Assembly (NCBI GenBank): GCA_013373205.1
Contig: JABXIG010000011.1
Span: forward strand, 186,001-250,000
Direction of reading: 5' to 3'
DNA length: 64,000 nucleotides
From: Methylocystaceae bacterium
Lineage (GTDB): Bacteria > Pseudomonadota > Alphaproteobacteria > Rhodospirillales > Terasakiellaceae
Notes under the pieces: model-generated
Seen by the model: only the letters and a program-made list of their open reading frames with translations
Database searches by the model: none
Told to the model about the DNA's origin: nothing
Part shown: positions 1-8,870 of the stretch, piece after piece
Layout: each line of letters starts with the position of its first letter
Position numbering within the stretch: position 1 is the stretch's first letter
Program-made: the position numbers and the translations under genes

Positions 1-1889
1 TAAGCCGTTTGGGTCAGGCTGAGATTTGCCTCTATATCACTGTGATGACTTTTGAAATTAAGCCCTGTTCCCATGATTTGTGAATCTTTGCTTAAGTCAG
101 ATTTGACATATGGTTCGACAAAGGCTGACTGGGTTGAACTTTCGGAACCAAGAACAAAACTATAAGCGATCATCCCGTTAACGGAATATTCTTTATAATC
201 ATCACGACCCAGCTGGGTACTGCCTTCGAGTGATCCGGAAAAACCGGTTGTCGACCCAATACGAACCCCACCACCGACGTCAAATGCGTTGGCATCTCTG
301 TTGATGGTATCTTTAAAATCATAAATCCAATCGGTTTTAATGAAGGGTTGCACCACGGTTGTCTGATTGGCGTTAAGAGAATAAGCCGCTTCCAAGCCGG
401 GTTTAAGCTGACGTGTATTTGTTGTTGCCGCTGCAATGTCTGTGCCGTCACTTTCAGCATAGGCATCGACCTTTTTATGGGTCATTATAAAGCCGAGCGT
501 GCTTTTTAAATCCAGCGGAAGGTCTTCAACTGGCTTGATGGTATAGGACGCATTCAAGGCGGCAAACCACATCGCGCTGTCGGTTGAAGAAGTCACTGTG
601 TCGCTATCACGGCTCAGGTCAATATTGCTATATCCATAGCCCAACATCCCTGAAAATTTCAGGGCCTTGCTCGGTTGATAGACGGCATAGGGTGTGATGG
701 TCCAGCTGTCCTCATCATAAGTACCGGAATTATAGGTGGTGCTGAGGTCAGTTTGGCTAAAGCCAATGGATGTTCCCACATATAAATTTGGCTGGAACCG
801 ATAATCAACACCCATATTGTAGCCCCAGACATCCCCGCTATAGCGACTGTCGCCAGATGTGTCGTTACGGGTGTTTTCAACGTTGGTGAAAGACCCATGC
901 CCCCAGACGGTCAAAGGGTTATCATCCAACAGTTGCTCGCGTTGTTTTGGGGCGAGGATCGGGGGGGTATCATCCCCGGCAGCCGCCAACACCATGCTGG
1001 AACTGTCAAAAGACATCGCCATGGCAAGTTGACGAAGGGGCAGCTTATCATAGCCTTGGCTATTGGAAGCTTGTCCTTCTGTGAAGTTTGTTTGATAGGT
1101 GTCAATTAATGAAGAACTTCCACCTGTTGGGCTGTTGCCGGATGGAACAGTACGGCCTGCGCCCGGTGTTGTGCGTCCTGCGCCCGGCACCGTGCGGCCC
1201 ACGCCCACTGGGCTGCTGCCGATGGATGCTAAACGGCTGCCAATATTGCCTGTAACGACCTTGGTTTGGGATTTTTGAACGTTAATTTGTAAATCGTGTC
1301 GGGCCGCCGCGGCATTGTTTGAATTCGCGGCATTGTTTGAATTGTTCTCTTTCTCTGGGGCAGCACTGTCAGGGAACGTTGCATAGGCACGGGTCACAGT
1401 GATGGATGTGTTGGCCACAACAGTGAATTCTACGGTCAATGTCGCAGTTAGGGTGTCATTCACTTTGGCTGTGATGCTATTGGTGTAACTGCCACTTGCT
1501 ATGCCGCCAGTACTTGACCCATCTCTACACGAGTCCCCAGCTGCAACAGCCCCTTCATCTCCAGCGTTACAACCATTATGGTCACCCATACCTGATGCGC
1601 CATCGAGGTTAGTGTCCGCATAACCAAACAATGTGCTCCTTCCACCGTTGGAGGCGTGATAAAACAGCCACATATCCCCTGTCTCTCTACTAGGGGGAAT
1701 TGTTGTCATACGGCATTCTTCGGCTGAAATATCATAAAGAATATGAAGCTGTGGCTCTGTTACTGTTGCACCGGTACAGTCTTTTTGTGTTGCTGCATTT
1801 GCTTCAGAAAGGTGCCCTAGTATCATAGCAACACCTGAGAAAACCAAAATGAGAAGCAGGCGTAACTTTTGCTTTTGTTTAGCGATCAT
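1..1889 (-). CDS. Autotransporter-type outer-membrane protein, 3' end off the window
   Basis: The reading frame is open from an ATG at 1889 to the left edge, about 629 codons. Residues 1-32 form a signal peptide (basic start, hydrophobic core, ANA before ATQ). The passenger (to about residue 325) has Cys, Asn and Gly-rich stretches, an Asn/Ala run, and three copies of a GRT(V/T)P linker near residues 235-255. From about residue 328 (WGHGSF) alternating aromatic and polar strands (such as GYNMGVDYRFQPNLYVG) look like an autotransporter beta-barrel domain. The frame ends in a partial TA codon at the edge, so the stop may lie just outside. The next gene upstream on the same strand encodes an AraC regulator. 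The function of the passenger is unknown. Confidence 0.8.
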   Translation of the reverse strand, partial: MIAKQKQKLRLLLILVFSGVAMILGHLSEANAATQKDCTGATVTEPQLHILYDISAEECRMTTIPPSRETGDMWLFYHASNGGRSTLFGYADTNLDGASGMGDHNGCNAGDEGAVAAGDSCRDGSSTGGIASGSYTNSITAKVNDTLTATLTVEFTVVANTSITVTRAYATFPDSAAPEKENNSNNAANSNNAAAARHDLQINVQKSQTKVVTGNIGSRLASIGSSPVGVGRTVPGAGRTTPGAGRTVPSGNSPTGGSSSLIDTYQTNFTEGQASNSQGYDKLPLRQLAMAMSFDSSSMVLAAAGDDTPPILAPKQREQLLDDNPLTVWGHGSFTNVENTRNDTSGDSRYSGDVWGYNMGVDYRFQPNLYVGTSIGFSQTDLSTTYNSGTYDEDSWTITPYAVYQPSKALKFSGMLGYGYSNIDLSRDSDTVTSSTDSAMWFAALNASYTIKPVEDLPLDLKSTLGFIMTHKKVDAYAESDGTDIAAATTNTRQLKPGLEAAYSLNANQTTVVQPFIKTDWIYDFKDTINRDANAFDVGGGVRIGSTTGFSGSLEGSTQLGRDDYKEYSVNGMIAYSFVLGSESSTQSAFVEPYVKSDLSKDSQIMGTGLNFKSHHSDIEANLSLTQTA

Positions 1890-1963
1890 TTTTTATCAAA
1901 CCCTCGAAAATAAAAATTTCCCTAGGATTAAAGGAAATCGAGAGTGAGGGAATATGGCCCGTT

Positions 1964-1989
1964 CTACGCATTCGTGAATTTTTTCTACG
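1964..1989. promoter_or_regulatory. Paired CTACG boxes upstream of the autotransporter gene
   Basis: CTACG occurs at 1964-1968 and 1985-1989, 21 bases apart, about 75-100 bases before the ATG at 1889. An inverted copy (GCGTAG) lies at 2049-2054. The same word is paired upstream of the araC-type gene. Tandem half-sites about two helical turns apart fit AraC-family binding. The 215-base gap 1890-2104 holds nothing else I can name. Confidence 0.35.
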
Positions 1990-2104
1990 ACTCAATACAC
2001 AAATAGTTGGCGTTTGTTTTTATGGTTGAAAAATGCACAAACTTTATAGCGTAGATAGAGGCGGGATGTCTGATGGGGGGGCGCGAAAAGGGGTATGGCA
2101 AAAA

Positions 2105-3088
2105 TTATTTGCGTAAACTTCCCGGCGTATAACCAAATTCGCGCTTAAAGGCCGTGATAAAATGATTGACGTGAGAATAGCCGAATTTATCTGCAATCAG
2201 TTTCAGGGCAATATCACTGTTTTGGATCAGTTCGTGTGCTTTTTCCATCCGGCTGCGGGTGATGCATTGGTTAATCGTAAGGCCGAATTCTTGTGTGAAA
2301 AGGGTATTGAGTGAACGGGCCGACATCCCATAATTTTGTGCGATTTCGGTTAATGTAGGTAATCGACCTGGATGATTAACGAGGTCGTTATGAATATCTT
2401 GAATGATAGAATTCTTTTCTTCAACATGCAGGGTTTGAGCTTCACTTTTTTCCATGAGTTCAACAAGTTCGCATAGATATTCCAACGACTTTGACTGACA
2501 ATAAAGTCGTTTCATAGAGCCCGTTAATCGCGGATTTACCGCAGATTGGAGAATCTGGGTGATGCGCATAGGAATTTCATGAACCGCGATGGATGGATCA
2601 GCGGAGACATTCAAAAAACGTAGTAAATTTTTTGTACTTTCTTCACCAATTAGCAGCGCCATTGAATTAATAGGAATTGACAAAGAGACAACGCACAAGT
2701 TTGCGGAGGCTTGAAGCGTGGATTCAAAATCGTATTCTCTGGCATTTCTGAAATATGTCAGCCTGTCACCAAAAGTGATGGTACATTGTGGAAATTTTTC
2801 TTCTTGACGTGCCCAACCACCAATAGCGGTGCTTACCATGAAGGTATCTTGTTCGAATAGACCTTTTACATTGCCAAATTGAAAATCAGGCCCGGTTATA
2901 TCCTGATTGAATTGATGTGTGCCTCGAAAAATGACAATGTCATGGGTGGTCGGCAAAACAACGCCATCCATGTGACCATAGTCTTTCGGGACGTCAAAAG
3001 CGACATTCATTTCTTCCTTAGAGGTTTGATTTATATTGCTTTTGAAGTCTGACAAATCAAACGCGAGGTTTTTTACATTTCTCATCAT
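2105..3088 (-). CDS. AraC-family transcriptional regulator
   Basis: The 327-residue protein ends in a typical AraC/XylS double helix-turn-helix (about residues 225-325), with MSARSLNTLFTQEFGLTI in the first HTH and FGYSHVNHFITAFKREFGYTP in the second. Residues 1-220 resemble the N-terminal domain of AraC proteins of the 'AraC-binding-like' type and would sense an unknown signal. It lies directly upstream of, and on the same strand as, the autotransporter gene, and both promoters carry CTACG pairs, so I infer that it controls that gene and itself. The start is MMRN; the second Met (3085) is equally possible. Confidence 0.85.
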   Translation of the reverse strand: MMRNVKNLAFDLSDFKSNINQTSKEEMNVAFDVPKDYGHMDGVVLPTTHDIVIFRGTHQFNQDITGPDFQFGNVKGLFEQDTFMVSTAIGGWARQEEKFPQCTITFGDRLTYFRNAREYDFESTLQASANLCVVSLSIPINSMALLIGEESTKNLLRFLNVSADPSIAVHEIPMRITQILQSAVNPRLTGSMKRLYCQSKSLEYLCELVELMEKSEAQTLHVEEKNSIIQDIHNDLVNHPGRLPTLTEIAQNYGMSARSLNTLFTQEFGLTINQCITRSRMEKAHELIQNSDIALKLIADKFGYSHVNHFITAFKREFGYTPGSLRK

Positions 3089-3160
3089 TTCACTTTGATT
3101 TACTTCGGGTGTTTGACAAGCAATTTAGTGGAAATGAATGTTAAATGCCAACCCCCAAAG

Positions 3161-3184
3161 CTACGCGAAAATACATTTGCTACG
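3161..3184. promoter_or_regulatory. Paired CTACG boxes upstream of the AraC-type gene
   Basis: CTACG stands at 3161-3165 and 3180-3184, 19 bases apart, about 75-95 bases before the AraC start, which suggests autoregulation. The rest of the 314-base gap 3089-3402 holds a small perfect hairpin (CAGTCC-AGAC-GGACTG, 3271-3286) of unknown role and the tRNA terminator at 3325-3355. Confidence 0.3.
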
Positions 3185-3324
3185 ATTTAATGCAAAAACA
3201 CAGAAAAAAACTTCAATCAAGGGTTGTCTATGGGTGTGTGTCATCTTCTTTGGGGGCTGAGGGGATAATACAGTCCAGACGGACTGAGAAACCTTTAAAA
3301 GAGATAACGAGATATGTGTGAGGA

Positions 3325-3355
3325 AATAAAAAAACGCCATGCTTGGGCATGACGT
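3325..3355 (-). terminator. Rho-independent terminator of tRNA-Leu
   Basis: Read on the minus strand, an 8-bp stem (3347-3354 with 3335-3342, one G-U pair, four-base loop) is followed by seven T. It sits about 50 bases beyond the tRNA 3' end. The G-U pair becomes C-A on the other strand, which supports minus-strand use. Confidence 0.8.
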
Positions 3356-3402
3356 AAGAATTTTTATAGGTGTCTATTCTTCATTTTAACAAAAAGAAGA
3401 AA

Positions 3403-3489
3403 TGGTGCCCAGGAGAAGACTCGAACTTCCACTCCCTTGCGAGAACTAGCACCTGAAGCTAGCGCGTCTACCAATTCCGCCACCTGGGC
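3403..3489 (-). tRNA. tRNA-Leu (anticodon CAG)
   Basis: This is an 87-base class II tRNA on the minus strand. The acceptor stem GCCCAGG pairs with CCTGGGC and is followed by A and an encoded CCA. The D-arm reads GCGGAATTGGTAGACGC. The anticodon stem CTAGC/GCTAG encloses loop TTCAGGT, giving anticodon CAG (reads CUG). A long variable arm (CTCGCAAGGGAG region) and the T-arm GTTCGAGTC complete the leucine pattern. Confidence 0.97.
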
Positions 3490-3529
3490 ACAGTCTGTTG
3501 AAGCAGTTTGTTCAACGAGAACGAGGCGG

Positions 3530-3558
3530 GTTTTAGGGCTCCCAGAGCTTAATGTCAA
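3530..3558 (-). promoter_or_regulatory. Promoter of tRNA-Leu
   Basis: On the minus strand a perfect -35 TTGACA (3553-3558) is followed after 17 bases by TAAAAC (3530-3535). A C/G-rich discriminator (CCGCC) follows directly, a feature of stable-RNA promoters under stringent control. The predicted start is 30-35 bases before the tRNA 5' end. Confidence 0.6.
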
Positions 3559-3694
3559 CAGGTTTTATAAAAGAATTGCAAAAAGGTTACATTATTTAGG
3601 AAATCAGATGGTTGTCGCATAGGCGGAAGGGGTATATAACCCTAAGGGATAAACGTTTTTTTGGTTTTGTGACCAAGTTTTAAGGAGAAGGGTG

Positions 3695-4711
3695 ATGGGG
3701 CGCCATATTGCGACAGTCTTTGGTGGATCCGGGTTTTTGGGTCGTCATATTGTAAAACGTCTGGCTGAAAAGGGATACACGGTCCGTGTGGCAGTGCGAG
3801 ATGTGGAATCTGCTATGTGTGTCAAACCATATGGGGATCCTGGTCAGATCATCCTGCAAGCCTGTAATGTGCGTAATGCCGATATGGTGGAAAAAAGCGT
3901 CACTGGTGCAGATGTGGTGATCAATCTAGTTGGCTTGTTGTCCCAATGGGGCAAGCAAAGCTTCGGTGCTGTCCATGTGGAAGGCGCTTCAAATGTGGCA
4001 CGTGCTTGTGCAAAAGCAGGTGTCTCTAACCTGATCCATGTGTCTGCGCTGGGTGCGGATGACAAGGCAGAAGCCGAATATGCCCGTACTAAAGCGGAAG
4101 GCGAAAAAGCCGTTCTGGATGCTTACCCGACAGCAACGATCCTGCGCCCCAGCGTAGTCTTTGGTCCGGAAGACGGGTTCTTCAACCTGTTTGCCGGTCT
4201 GATGCGCTTTACACCTGCTTTGCCTGTGATCGGTGCACCGCTGATCCCGCAAGTAAAATTTGAAAATGGCGAACTGGACATTAACCTTTATGGCGATGGC
4301 GGGGCAAAATTGCAGCCTGTTTATGTGGGTGATGTGGCACAGGCGGCTGTAAACGCCATTGATAATGATGAAGCCAAGGGTAAAACTTATGAATTGGGCG
4401 GTCCGGAAGTGATGACCTTTATGGGGATCATGAAACGGATTTTGAAACATACTGAACGCAGCCGTTTCCTCGCGCCCGTTGCGATTCCGTTTGCAAAAAT
4501 CCTTGGTGGCATCATTGGCTTCCTGCCGAACCCGATCCTGACACGCGATCAGGTGACGATGCTGGAAACAGACAATGTAGTGAGCGAAGGTGCCCTGACC
4601 TTGAAAGATTTGGGTGTGGAACCGACTTTGGCAGATTTGATCCTGCCAACTTATCTGAACCGCTTCAAAGAACTGAAACATCAGTCGCGTCATATCGAAC
4701 GCCGCGTTTAA
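3695..4711 (+). CDS. NDUFA9-like NAD(P)-binding protein (complex I accessory family)
   Basis: The 338-residue atypical short-chain dehydrogenase begins with a Rossmann motif (TVFGGSGFLGRHIVKRL). It has the HVSALGAD and YARTKAEGEKAV segments (Y and K of the SDR pair) and the RPSVVFGPEDGFFN stretch typical of complex I NDUFA9-family proteins. Known members bind NAD(P)H and stabilise or accompany NADH:quinone oxidoreductase; some act on lipid-bound sugars. AAGGAG at 3682-3687 is 7 bases before the ATG at 3695, so I prefer it to the in-frame GTG at 3692. A strong bidirectional terminator follows. Confidence 0.85.
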   Translation: MGRHIATVFGGSGFLGRHIVKRLAEKGYTVRVAVRDVESAMCVKPYGDPGQIILQACNVRNADMVEKSVTGADVVINLVGLLSQWGKQSFGAVHVEGASNVARACAKAGVSNLIHVSALGADDKAEAEYARTKAEGEKAVLDAYPTATILRPSVVFGPEDGFFNLFAGLMRFTPALPVIGAPLIPQVKFENGELDINLYGDGGAKLQPVYVGDVAQAAVNAIDNDEAKGKTYELGGPEVMTFMGIMKRILKHTERSRFLAPVAIPFAKILGGIIGFLPNPILTRDQVTMLETDNVVSEGALTLKDLGVEPTLADLILPTYLNRFKELKHQSRHIERRV

Positions 4712-4732
4712 AGGGTCAGCCATATATAATCA

Positions 4733-4767
4733 AAAGGCCTTGAGGGATGATCCTTCAAGGCCTTTCT
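4733..4767. terminator. Bidirectional terminator
   Basis: A long stem (AAAGGCCTTGA..., 4733-4745 with 4752-4765) has A residues on one side and T residues on the other. It sits between the convergent NDUFA9-like gene and the MarR-type gene and can serve both. Confidence 0.8.
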
Positions 4768-4797
4768 TTATAGCCTTTAAACAGTGCAGAGTTTGAC

Positions 4798-5160
4798 TTA
4801 TTCACCCATTTTTTCTGCGCTCTGGACGATGATCTCGCCGAATTCACGCAAGTAAACAGACCCTTTAACCGTGCGCTGGACCAAAACGCTGCGTCTGTCA
4901 GTGTCATCGACCTTACGGCGTAAGAGTTCCATTTGACCAAGACGGTCAAGGGCGCGCGTAATAGCGGGTTTGGAGACGTTCAGGCTTTCAGCCAGACCAC
5001 GCACCGTATGGGGTGGAGGTGTTAAATAGACAGTCAGCAGCAATGCCATTTGGCGCGCGGACAGGTCGGGACCATCTCTGCGTACACTTTCAAGAATTGC
5101 TTTACGCCAAAGGTCCAATGCCTGGACCGGTTCGAGTTCAACACCCATGTTTATCGCCAT
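4798..5160 (-). CDS. MarR-type winged-helix regulator
   Basis: The 120-residue protein has a winged-helix core: HTVRGLAESLNVSKPAITRAL (recognition helix region, about residues 51-71) followed by a wing with DRRSVLVQRT. The pattern is that of MarR/PadR-like single-domain regulators. It lies 57 bases downstream of the M17 aminopeptidase on the same strand and may be cotranscribed with it. No ligand-binding extension is visible. The start ATG at 5160 has no strong ribosome binding site; MGVELEP at residue 5 is an alternative. Confidence 0.75.
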   Translation of the reverse strand: MAINMGVELEPVQALDLWRKAILESVRRDGPDLSARQMALLLTVYLTPPPHTVRGLAESLNVSKPAITRALDRLGQMELLRRKVDDTDRRSVLVQRTVKGSVYLREFGEIIVQSAEKMGE

Positions 5161-5217
5161 TTCATTACGGTTTCGAACAGTTTTAGAGGAGCTAGCTTAG
5201 GAGGGCAACCTTTAAAA

Positions 5218-6606
5218 TTAATTAAAACGATTTTTTATCATTGCAAAGGCAGCCCGTAGCCCCATGGCTTCGCCCCCTTCAGGTTTACCGGGTTTGCTGG
5301 AAACGTTCCATCCCATCACATCCATATGGGCCCAAGGGATTGATTTTTCAACAAATTCTTCAAGGAAAAGAGCCGCGGTGATCGCTCCGCCATAAGGGGC
5401 CGTGGACTCATTTGAAAGATCACCTGTTTTGGCATCAATCATTTTACGATAAGGCTTCCAAAGCGGCAGGCGCCACATGTGGTCATCTTCAGTTTGCCCA
5501 CCAGCCAGCAGGTCATGGGCAAGTTGGTCATCGTTGGAGAAAAGGGCGGGTAGTTCGGTGCCCAATGCAACACGTGCCGCCCCGGTCAATGTGGCAAAAT
5601 CCAGGATCAGTTCGGGTTTGTCTTCGCAGGCCAAAGCCAGTCCATCGGCCAGAACGACCCGACCTTCGGCATCTGTGTGGCCGATCTCGATGGTTTTGCC
5701 TTTGCGCGACTCGACTACATCCAGTGGGCGCATGGCTTTATCAGAAACGGCATTTTCCACCGCCGGAATGATGACACGCAGCTTAACAGGCAGCTTTGCG
5801 GTCATGATTGCTTTTGCAAGACCCAGCACATGGGCTGCCCCGCCCATATCTTTTTTCATCAGCTTCATAAATTGCGCAGGTTTGATATCCAGCCCACCTG
5901 TGTCAAAACACACCCCTTTGCCCACCAAAGTGACCTTCGGGTTTTTGTCATCGCCCCATGCCATATCAATCAAACAGGGGCGACGATCATCGGCTGCGCC
6001 TTTGCCAACGGCATAAACAGCCGGGAAATTCTGTTCGACCAAGTCTTGATCCTGAATGAGTGTGCATTCAGCGTCAAAGTCTGCAGCCAAATCGCAGGCA
6101 GCCTGCGCCAGTTCAACAGGCCCCATGTCGGCAGCCGGAATATTGATTAAATCACGGGTCAGTTCGATGCCGCCTGCCAATGCTTCAAGGCGGGTGGTGT
6201 CGGTTGATTTTGGGATGACAAGGCTGGCAAAATCCTTGGTGCTTTCTTTGTACCAGTCAAAGCTGTAAGTCCCTAATGCCCAGCCAAGACAGGCCGTATC
6301 GGCTTCTTCCTCTTTTAGGCGACCTTTAATTTTATAAGTCCCTTTGGGTAAGGACGCAGGCAATCCAGCATAATCCCACATGATATTGTCTGATGAAACC
6401 CCGACAAGGACGCTGTCGATACTGCCTTTTTTACCGGGAACGTTCAGGGTTGATCCGGGGCTGGCTTTATAGTCGTGGGCGTTGACCCAGTTTTGCAGGT
6501 CTTTGGTTTGTTTCTTAAGCCATTTATCAAATTGATCGCTTAAAACCGGGATCAAGGTGATGGGGTCGCTCTCGCTTTTGTGAACCAGATAATCCGTCGC
6601 AGCCAT
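5218..6606 (-). CDS. Leucyl aminopeptidase family protein (peptidase M17)
   Basis: The 462-residue cytosolic metallo-exopeptidase has all the M17 landmarks in its C-terminal two thirds: KGVCFDTGGLDIKP and KKDMGGA (metal ligands and catalytic Lys), then HTDAEGRVVLADGLA, the family signature with H in place of the usual N, and a GAARVALGTELPALFSN stretch. The length fits the PepB/PepA-like branch common in alphaproteobacteria. It would release N-terminal residues from peptides using two divalent ions. A MarR-type gene follows it. Upstream, a GST gene is transcribed divergently from the short gap 6607-6658. Confidence 0.92.
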   Translation of the reverse strand: MAATDYLVHKSESDPITLIPVLSDQFDKWLKKQTKDLQNWVNAHDYKASPGSTLNVPGKKGSIDSVLVGVSSDNIMWDYAGLPASLPKGTYKIKGRLKEEEADTACLGWALGTYSFDWYKESTKDFASLVIPKSTDTTRLEALAGGIELTRDLINIPAADMGPVELAQAACDLAADFDAECTLIQDQDLVEQNFPAVYAVGKGAADDRRPCLIDMAWGDDKNPKVTLVGKGVCFDTGGLDIKPAQFMKLMKKDMGGAAHVLGLAKAIMTAKLPVKLRVIIPAVENAVSDKAMRPLDVVESRKGKTIEIGHTDAEGRVVLADGLALACEDKPELILDFATLTGAARVALGTELPALFSNDDQLAHDLLAGGQTEDDHMWRLPLWKPYRKMIDAKTGDLSNESTAPYGGAITAALFLEEFVEKSIPWAHMDVMGWNVSSKPGKPEGGEAMGLRAAFAMIKNRFN

Positions 6607-6658
6607 GGACTTTCCCTTTTTCTAAAGATATGGTTTTTCAACAATAACGGAGGATTTC

Positions 6659-7312
6659 ATGTCAGGCTACACTCTCGTCATCGGAAATAAAAATTATTCA
6701 TCCTGGAGCTTGCGCCCTTGGTTAGTCATGAAACATCTGGGACTTGAATTTGACGAAGTGGTTATCGCCTTGTTTCAGGGTGATTTCAAAGACAAGATCT
6801 TTGCCCATTCCCCGGCAGGCAAGGTGCCGATCTTGAAAGCCGGTGGGGTCGATGTATGGGATTCGCTAGCGATTTGTGAGTTTTTGGCCGACCAATATCC
6901 TGATGCGCGATTGTGGCCGGAAAATCAGGCAGAAAAGGCTTTGGCACGATCCATTTCTTATGAAATGCATTCTGGTTTTTTTACCATTCGCAATGAGATG
7001 CCCATGAATATTCGCCGCAAGATAGACGGGTTTAAAATCAGTGCGGACTGTCAGGGAGAAATTGATCGTGTAAAAGAAATTTGGACAGAGTGCCTTTCTA
7101 AAAAGACGCAAGAGGGGCCTTTCCTGTTTGGTCAATTTAGTATCGCTGATGCCATGTATGCGCCAATCGTCTGGCGTTTTAACAGCTATGGCGTACAGCT
7201 AGATGGCGTGCTGGCTGACTACAGCCACGCCATGCGTTCCATGGACATCATGCAAGATTGGGTCGCAGCTGCCAAAGATGAAGAATGGGTGATCGACATC
7301 GCTGAAGTATAG
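6659..7312 (+). CDS. Glutathione S-transferase family protein
   Basis: The 217-residue protein has a thioredoxin-fold N-terminal GST domain. NYSSWSLRPWLV holds the presumed catalytic Ser, AGKVPILK the conserved cis-Pro, and WDSLAICEFLAD the glutathione-contact Ser. An all-helical C-terminal domain follows. It resembles the YfcF-like/maleylacetoacetate isomerase-like GSTs; the substrate is unknown. GGAGG at 6649-6653 lies 5 bases before the ATG. It is transcribed divergently from the aminopeptidase and ends just before a converging DUF4405 gene. Confidence 0.88.
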   Translation: MSGYTLVIGNKNYSSWSLRPWLVMKHLGLEFDEVVIALFQGDFKDKIFAHSPAGKVPILKAGGVDVWDSLAICEFLADQYPDARLWPENQAEKALARSISYEMHSGFFTIRNEMPMNIRRKIDGFKISADCQGEIDRVKEIWTECLSKKTQEGPFLFGQFSIADAMYAPIVWRFNSYGVQLDGVLADYSHAMRSMDIMQDWVAAAKDEEWVIDIAEV

Positions 7313-7323
7313 GCGCGTGCGCG

Positions 7324-7785
7324 TCATTCGCGCATTCGCCATCCCTGTCCCCTTTGATGATTGAGCGGTTGATCCCAGCTTTGTTTAAGTTCTGTGTGGG
7401 TATCAATCACCCATGAGAAGGGGGCAACGTTGTAGATTGTGCCCAAGACGATCAACACCAGAATAACAAGGGCGGCCAGACCTTCTAAACGAACATGGCG
7501 GGTGGGGTCCATATGTTTGATCTTTTCTGCGATATAATGGGTCAGTACACGCCAGTTAAAGATAACATGTATGACTCCGGCAACCACAAACAGAATTGCC
7601 AAGATCATATGAAGTGCGGCCCATTCCTGCTTGGTCAGCCAGAAAAATGTCCAGTCCGTCCAGTTGGTAACGCGCCCCGGCGGGACAAAGAACAAGATAA
7701 TCCCCGTGACCGTCAGGATCAAAAAACCACCGGCGAGCAATAGCGAAATGAAATTTCGCCCTTTAAATCCTTGATGGGCCGTCAT
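7324..7785 (-). CDS. DUF4405 membrane protein (cytochrome b-like)
   Basis: The 153-residue inner-membrane protein has three or four hydrophobic segments: FISLLLAGGFLILTVTGIIL, WAALHMILAILFVVAGVIHV and LAALVILVLIVLGTIY. Histidines inside the second segment (LHM, IHV) could ligate heme, as proposed for the DUF4405 family. The function of the family is not established. GGGGGAGG lies 5 bases before the ATG at 7785, which decides the start against upstream in-frame codons. Confidence 0.8.
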   Translation of the reverse strand: MTAHQGFKGRNFISLLLAGGFLILTVTGIILFFVPPGRVTNWTDWTFFWLTKQEWAALHMILAILFVVAGVIHVIFNWRVLTHYIAEKIKHMDPTRHVRLEGLAALVILVLIVLGTIYNVAPFSWVIDTHTELKQSWDQPLNHQRGQGWRMRE

Positions 7786-7895
7786 AACAACCTCCCCCGT
7801 ACCAAAGCACAAGTGCTGGATGAGATGGAGGGCATGTTAAATTACGCCAGAGACTGTGTCATTGATATGGCGCAATAATGGATATGATAGTTTTG

Positions 7896-8870
7896 TTATT
7901 TATCAAGTAGCCGTGATTTAACATCAATATCCGCACCAGAAGGCAGGGCAGCAGATTTATTGTTGATCCAGCTCACAACATCTTTCCAGACAACGGGGCC
8001 ATTATGGTCTCTTGCAAGCCAGTGCCAGCCTTCAGGATATAAGGCCAGATGGGTGGTTTCAGGAAGTTTTTTTACAAATTGTGCCGTTGGCTTTTTGGGG
8101 ATGACTTCATCTTTTTCGCCATAAAGCAACAGGGTGGGGGTATCCAGTTGCGGGGCGGCTTTTAAGGCATCTTCCATCAACCAGCTAACACCCCACATGG
8201 CATCTACGCGTGTACTCCGGATCACAAGGGGATCGCGGCTCCAGTTTTGCCAGTTTTCAATATGGTCGGTGGGTTGTACAATCCCGCCGCCGGACAGTTT
8301 CAGCCAAGGCATGGTGTAGCTCATGACATACAGTCCGGCCTTTTGATACCAGGGCCAGGTGCTGACACCCCAAACAGCCGGGGCAGACAGGATCGCCCCG
8401 TCAACGGGCAAGGGTTTGATACGTGTCAGGGTATTGATGACAACCGCTCCGCCCATGCTTTCACCCATAACGTATAAGGGCAAGTGTTCATGATGGGCAT
8501 GGATCAGATGAATGAGGGTGGCGAGATCATTAATTAAAGCATCCCGACCTGCCCAGACCCCACGGTGAGGGCCGTCGCCAAAGCCGCGCTGGTCATAAGT
8601 GATTAGTTTAATAGCATGGGCTTGAAGATATTTTTCCATGCCCGGGGTGAGAAAATTTCCATAATCATTAAAGCCATGGACCCCCAGTAATACAGCCTTG
8701 GGCGTGCTGTCTGGTTCCCAAACTCTTAAAGGCAGCTTGATCCCATCACTTGCCACATAAAAGTTTTCTTCAATGTCAGCGACACGGCTTTTCGGCCCCA
8801 TTCCCTGTATGTGGGGGGTGCAGGCAGTAAGAAAAAAGATCAGGCAGAGGCTTTTAAGAACGTTGGGCAT
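7896..8870 (-). CDS. Alpha/beta hydrolase, monoacylglycerol lipase-like lipoprotein
   Basis: The 324-residue protein starts with a lipoprotein signal (CLIFFLTAC, lipobox LTAC, Cys near residue 17), so it is probably membrane-anchored. The serine hydrolase-4 fold follows: GVHGFNDYGNF (oxyanion region), YDQRGFGDGPHRG, nucleophile elbow GESMGGA, then LLLYGEKDEVIP (Asp) and YPEGWHWLARD (His). These match lysophospholipase/monoacylglycerol lipase enzymes. The start overlaps the end of the ABC ATPase gene by 17 bases, so the two form one transcript. Confidence 0.88.
   Translation of the reverse strand: MPNVLKSLCLIFFLTACTPHIQGMGPKSRVADIEENFYVASDGIKLPLRVWEPDSTPKAVLLGVHGFNDYGNFLTPGMEKYLQAHAIKLITYDQRGFGDGPHRGVWAGRDALINDLATLIHLIHAHHEHLPLYVMGESMGGAVVINTLTRIKPLPVDGAILSAPAVWGVSTWPWYQKAGLYVMSYTMPWLKLSGGGIVQPTDHIENWQNWSRDPLVIRSTRVDAMWGVSWLMEDALKAAPQLDTPTLLLYGEKDEVIPKKPTAQFVKKLPETTHLALYPEGWHWLARDHNGPVVWKDVVSWINNKSAALPSGADIDVKSRLLDK

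Noticed and set aside
170-1105. Three open frames of 64-98 codons on the minus strand (170-466, 659-898, 911-1105)
   Set aside because: They lie out of frame inside the long autotransporter frame that is open from 1889 to the left edge and has a signal peptide and barrel-like sequence.
3989-4723. A 244-codon minus-strand frame
   Set aside because: It is antisense to the whole NDUFA9-like gene, has no binding site and no recognisable motif; the plus-strand gene explains the region.
5477-6150. Two long plus-strand frames (179 and 157 codons)
   Set aside because: Antisense shadows of the M17 aminopeptidase.
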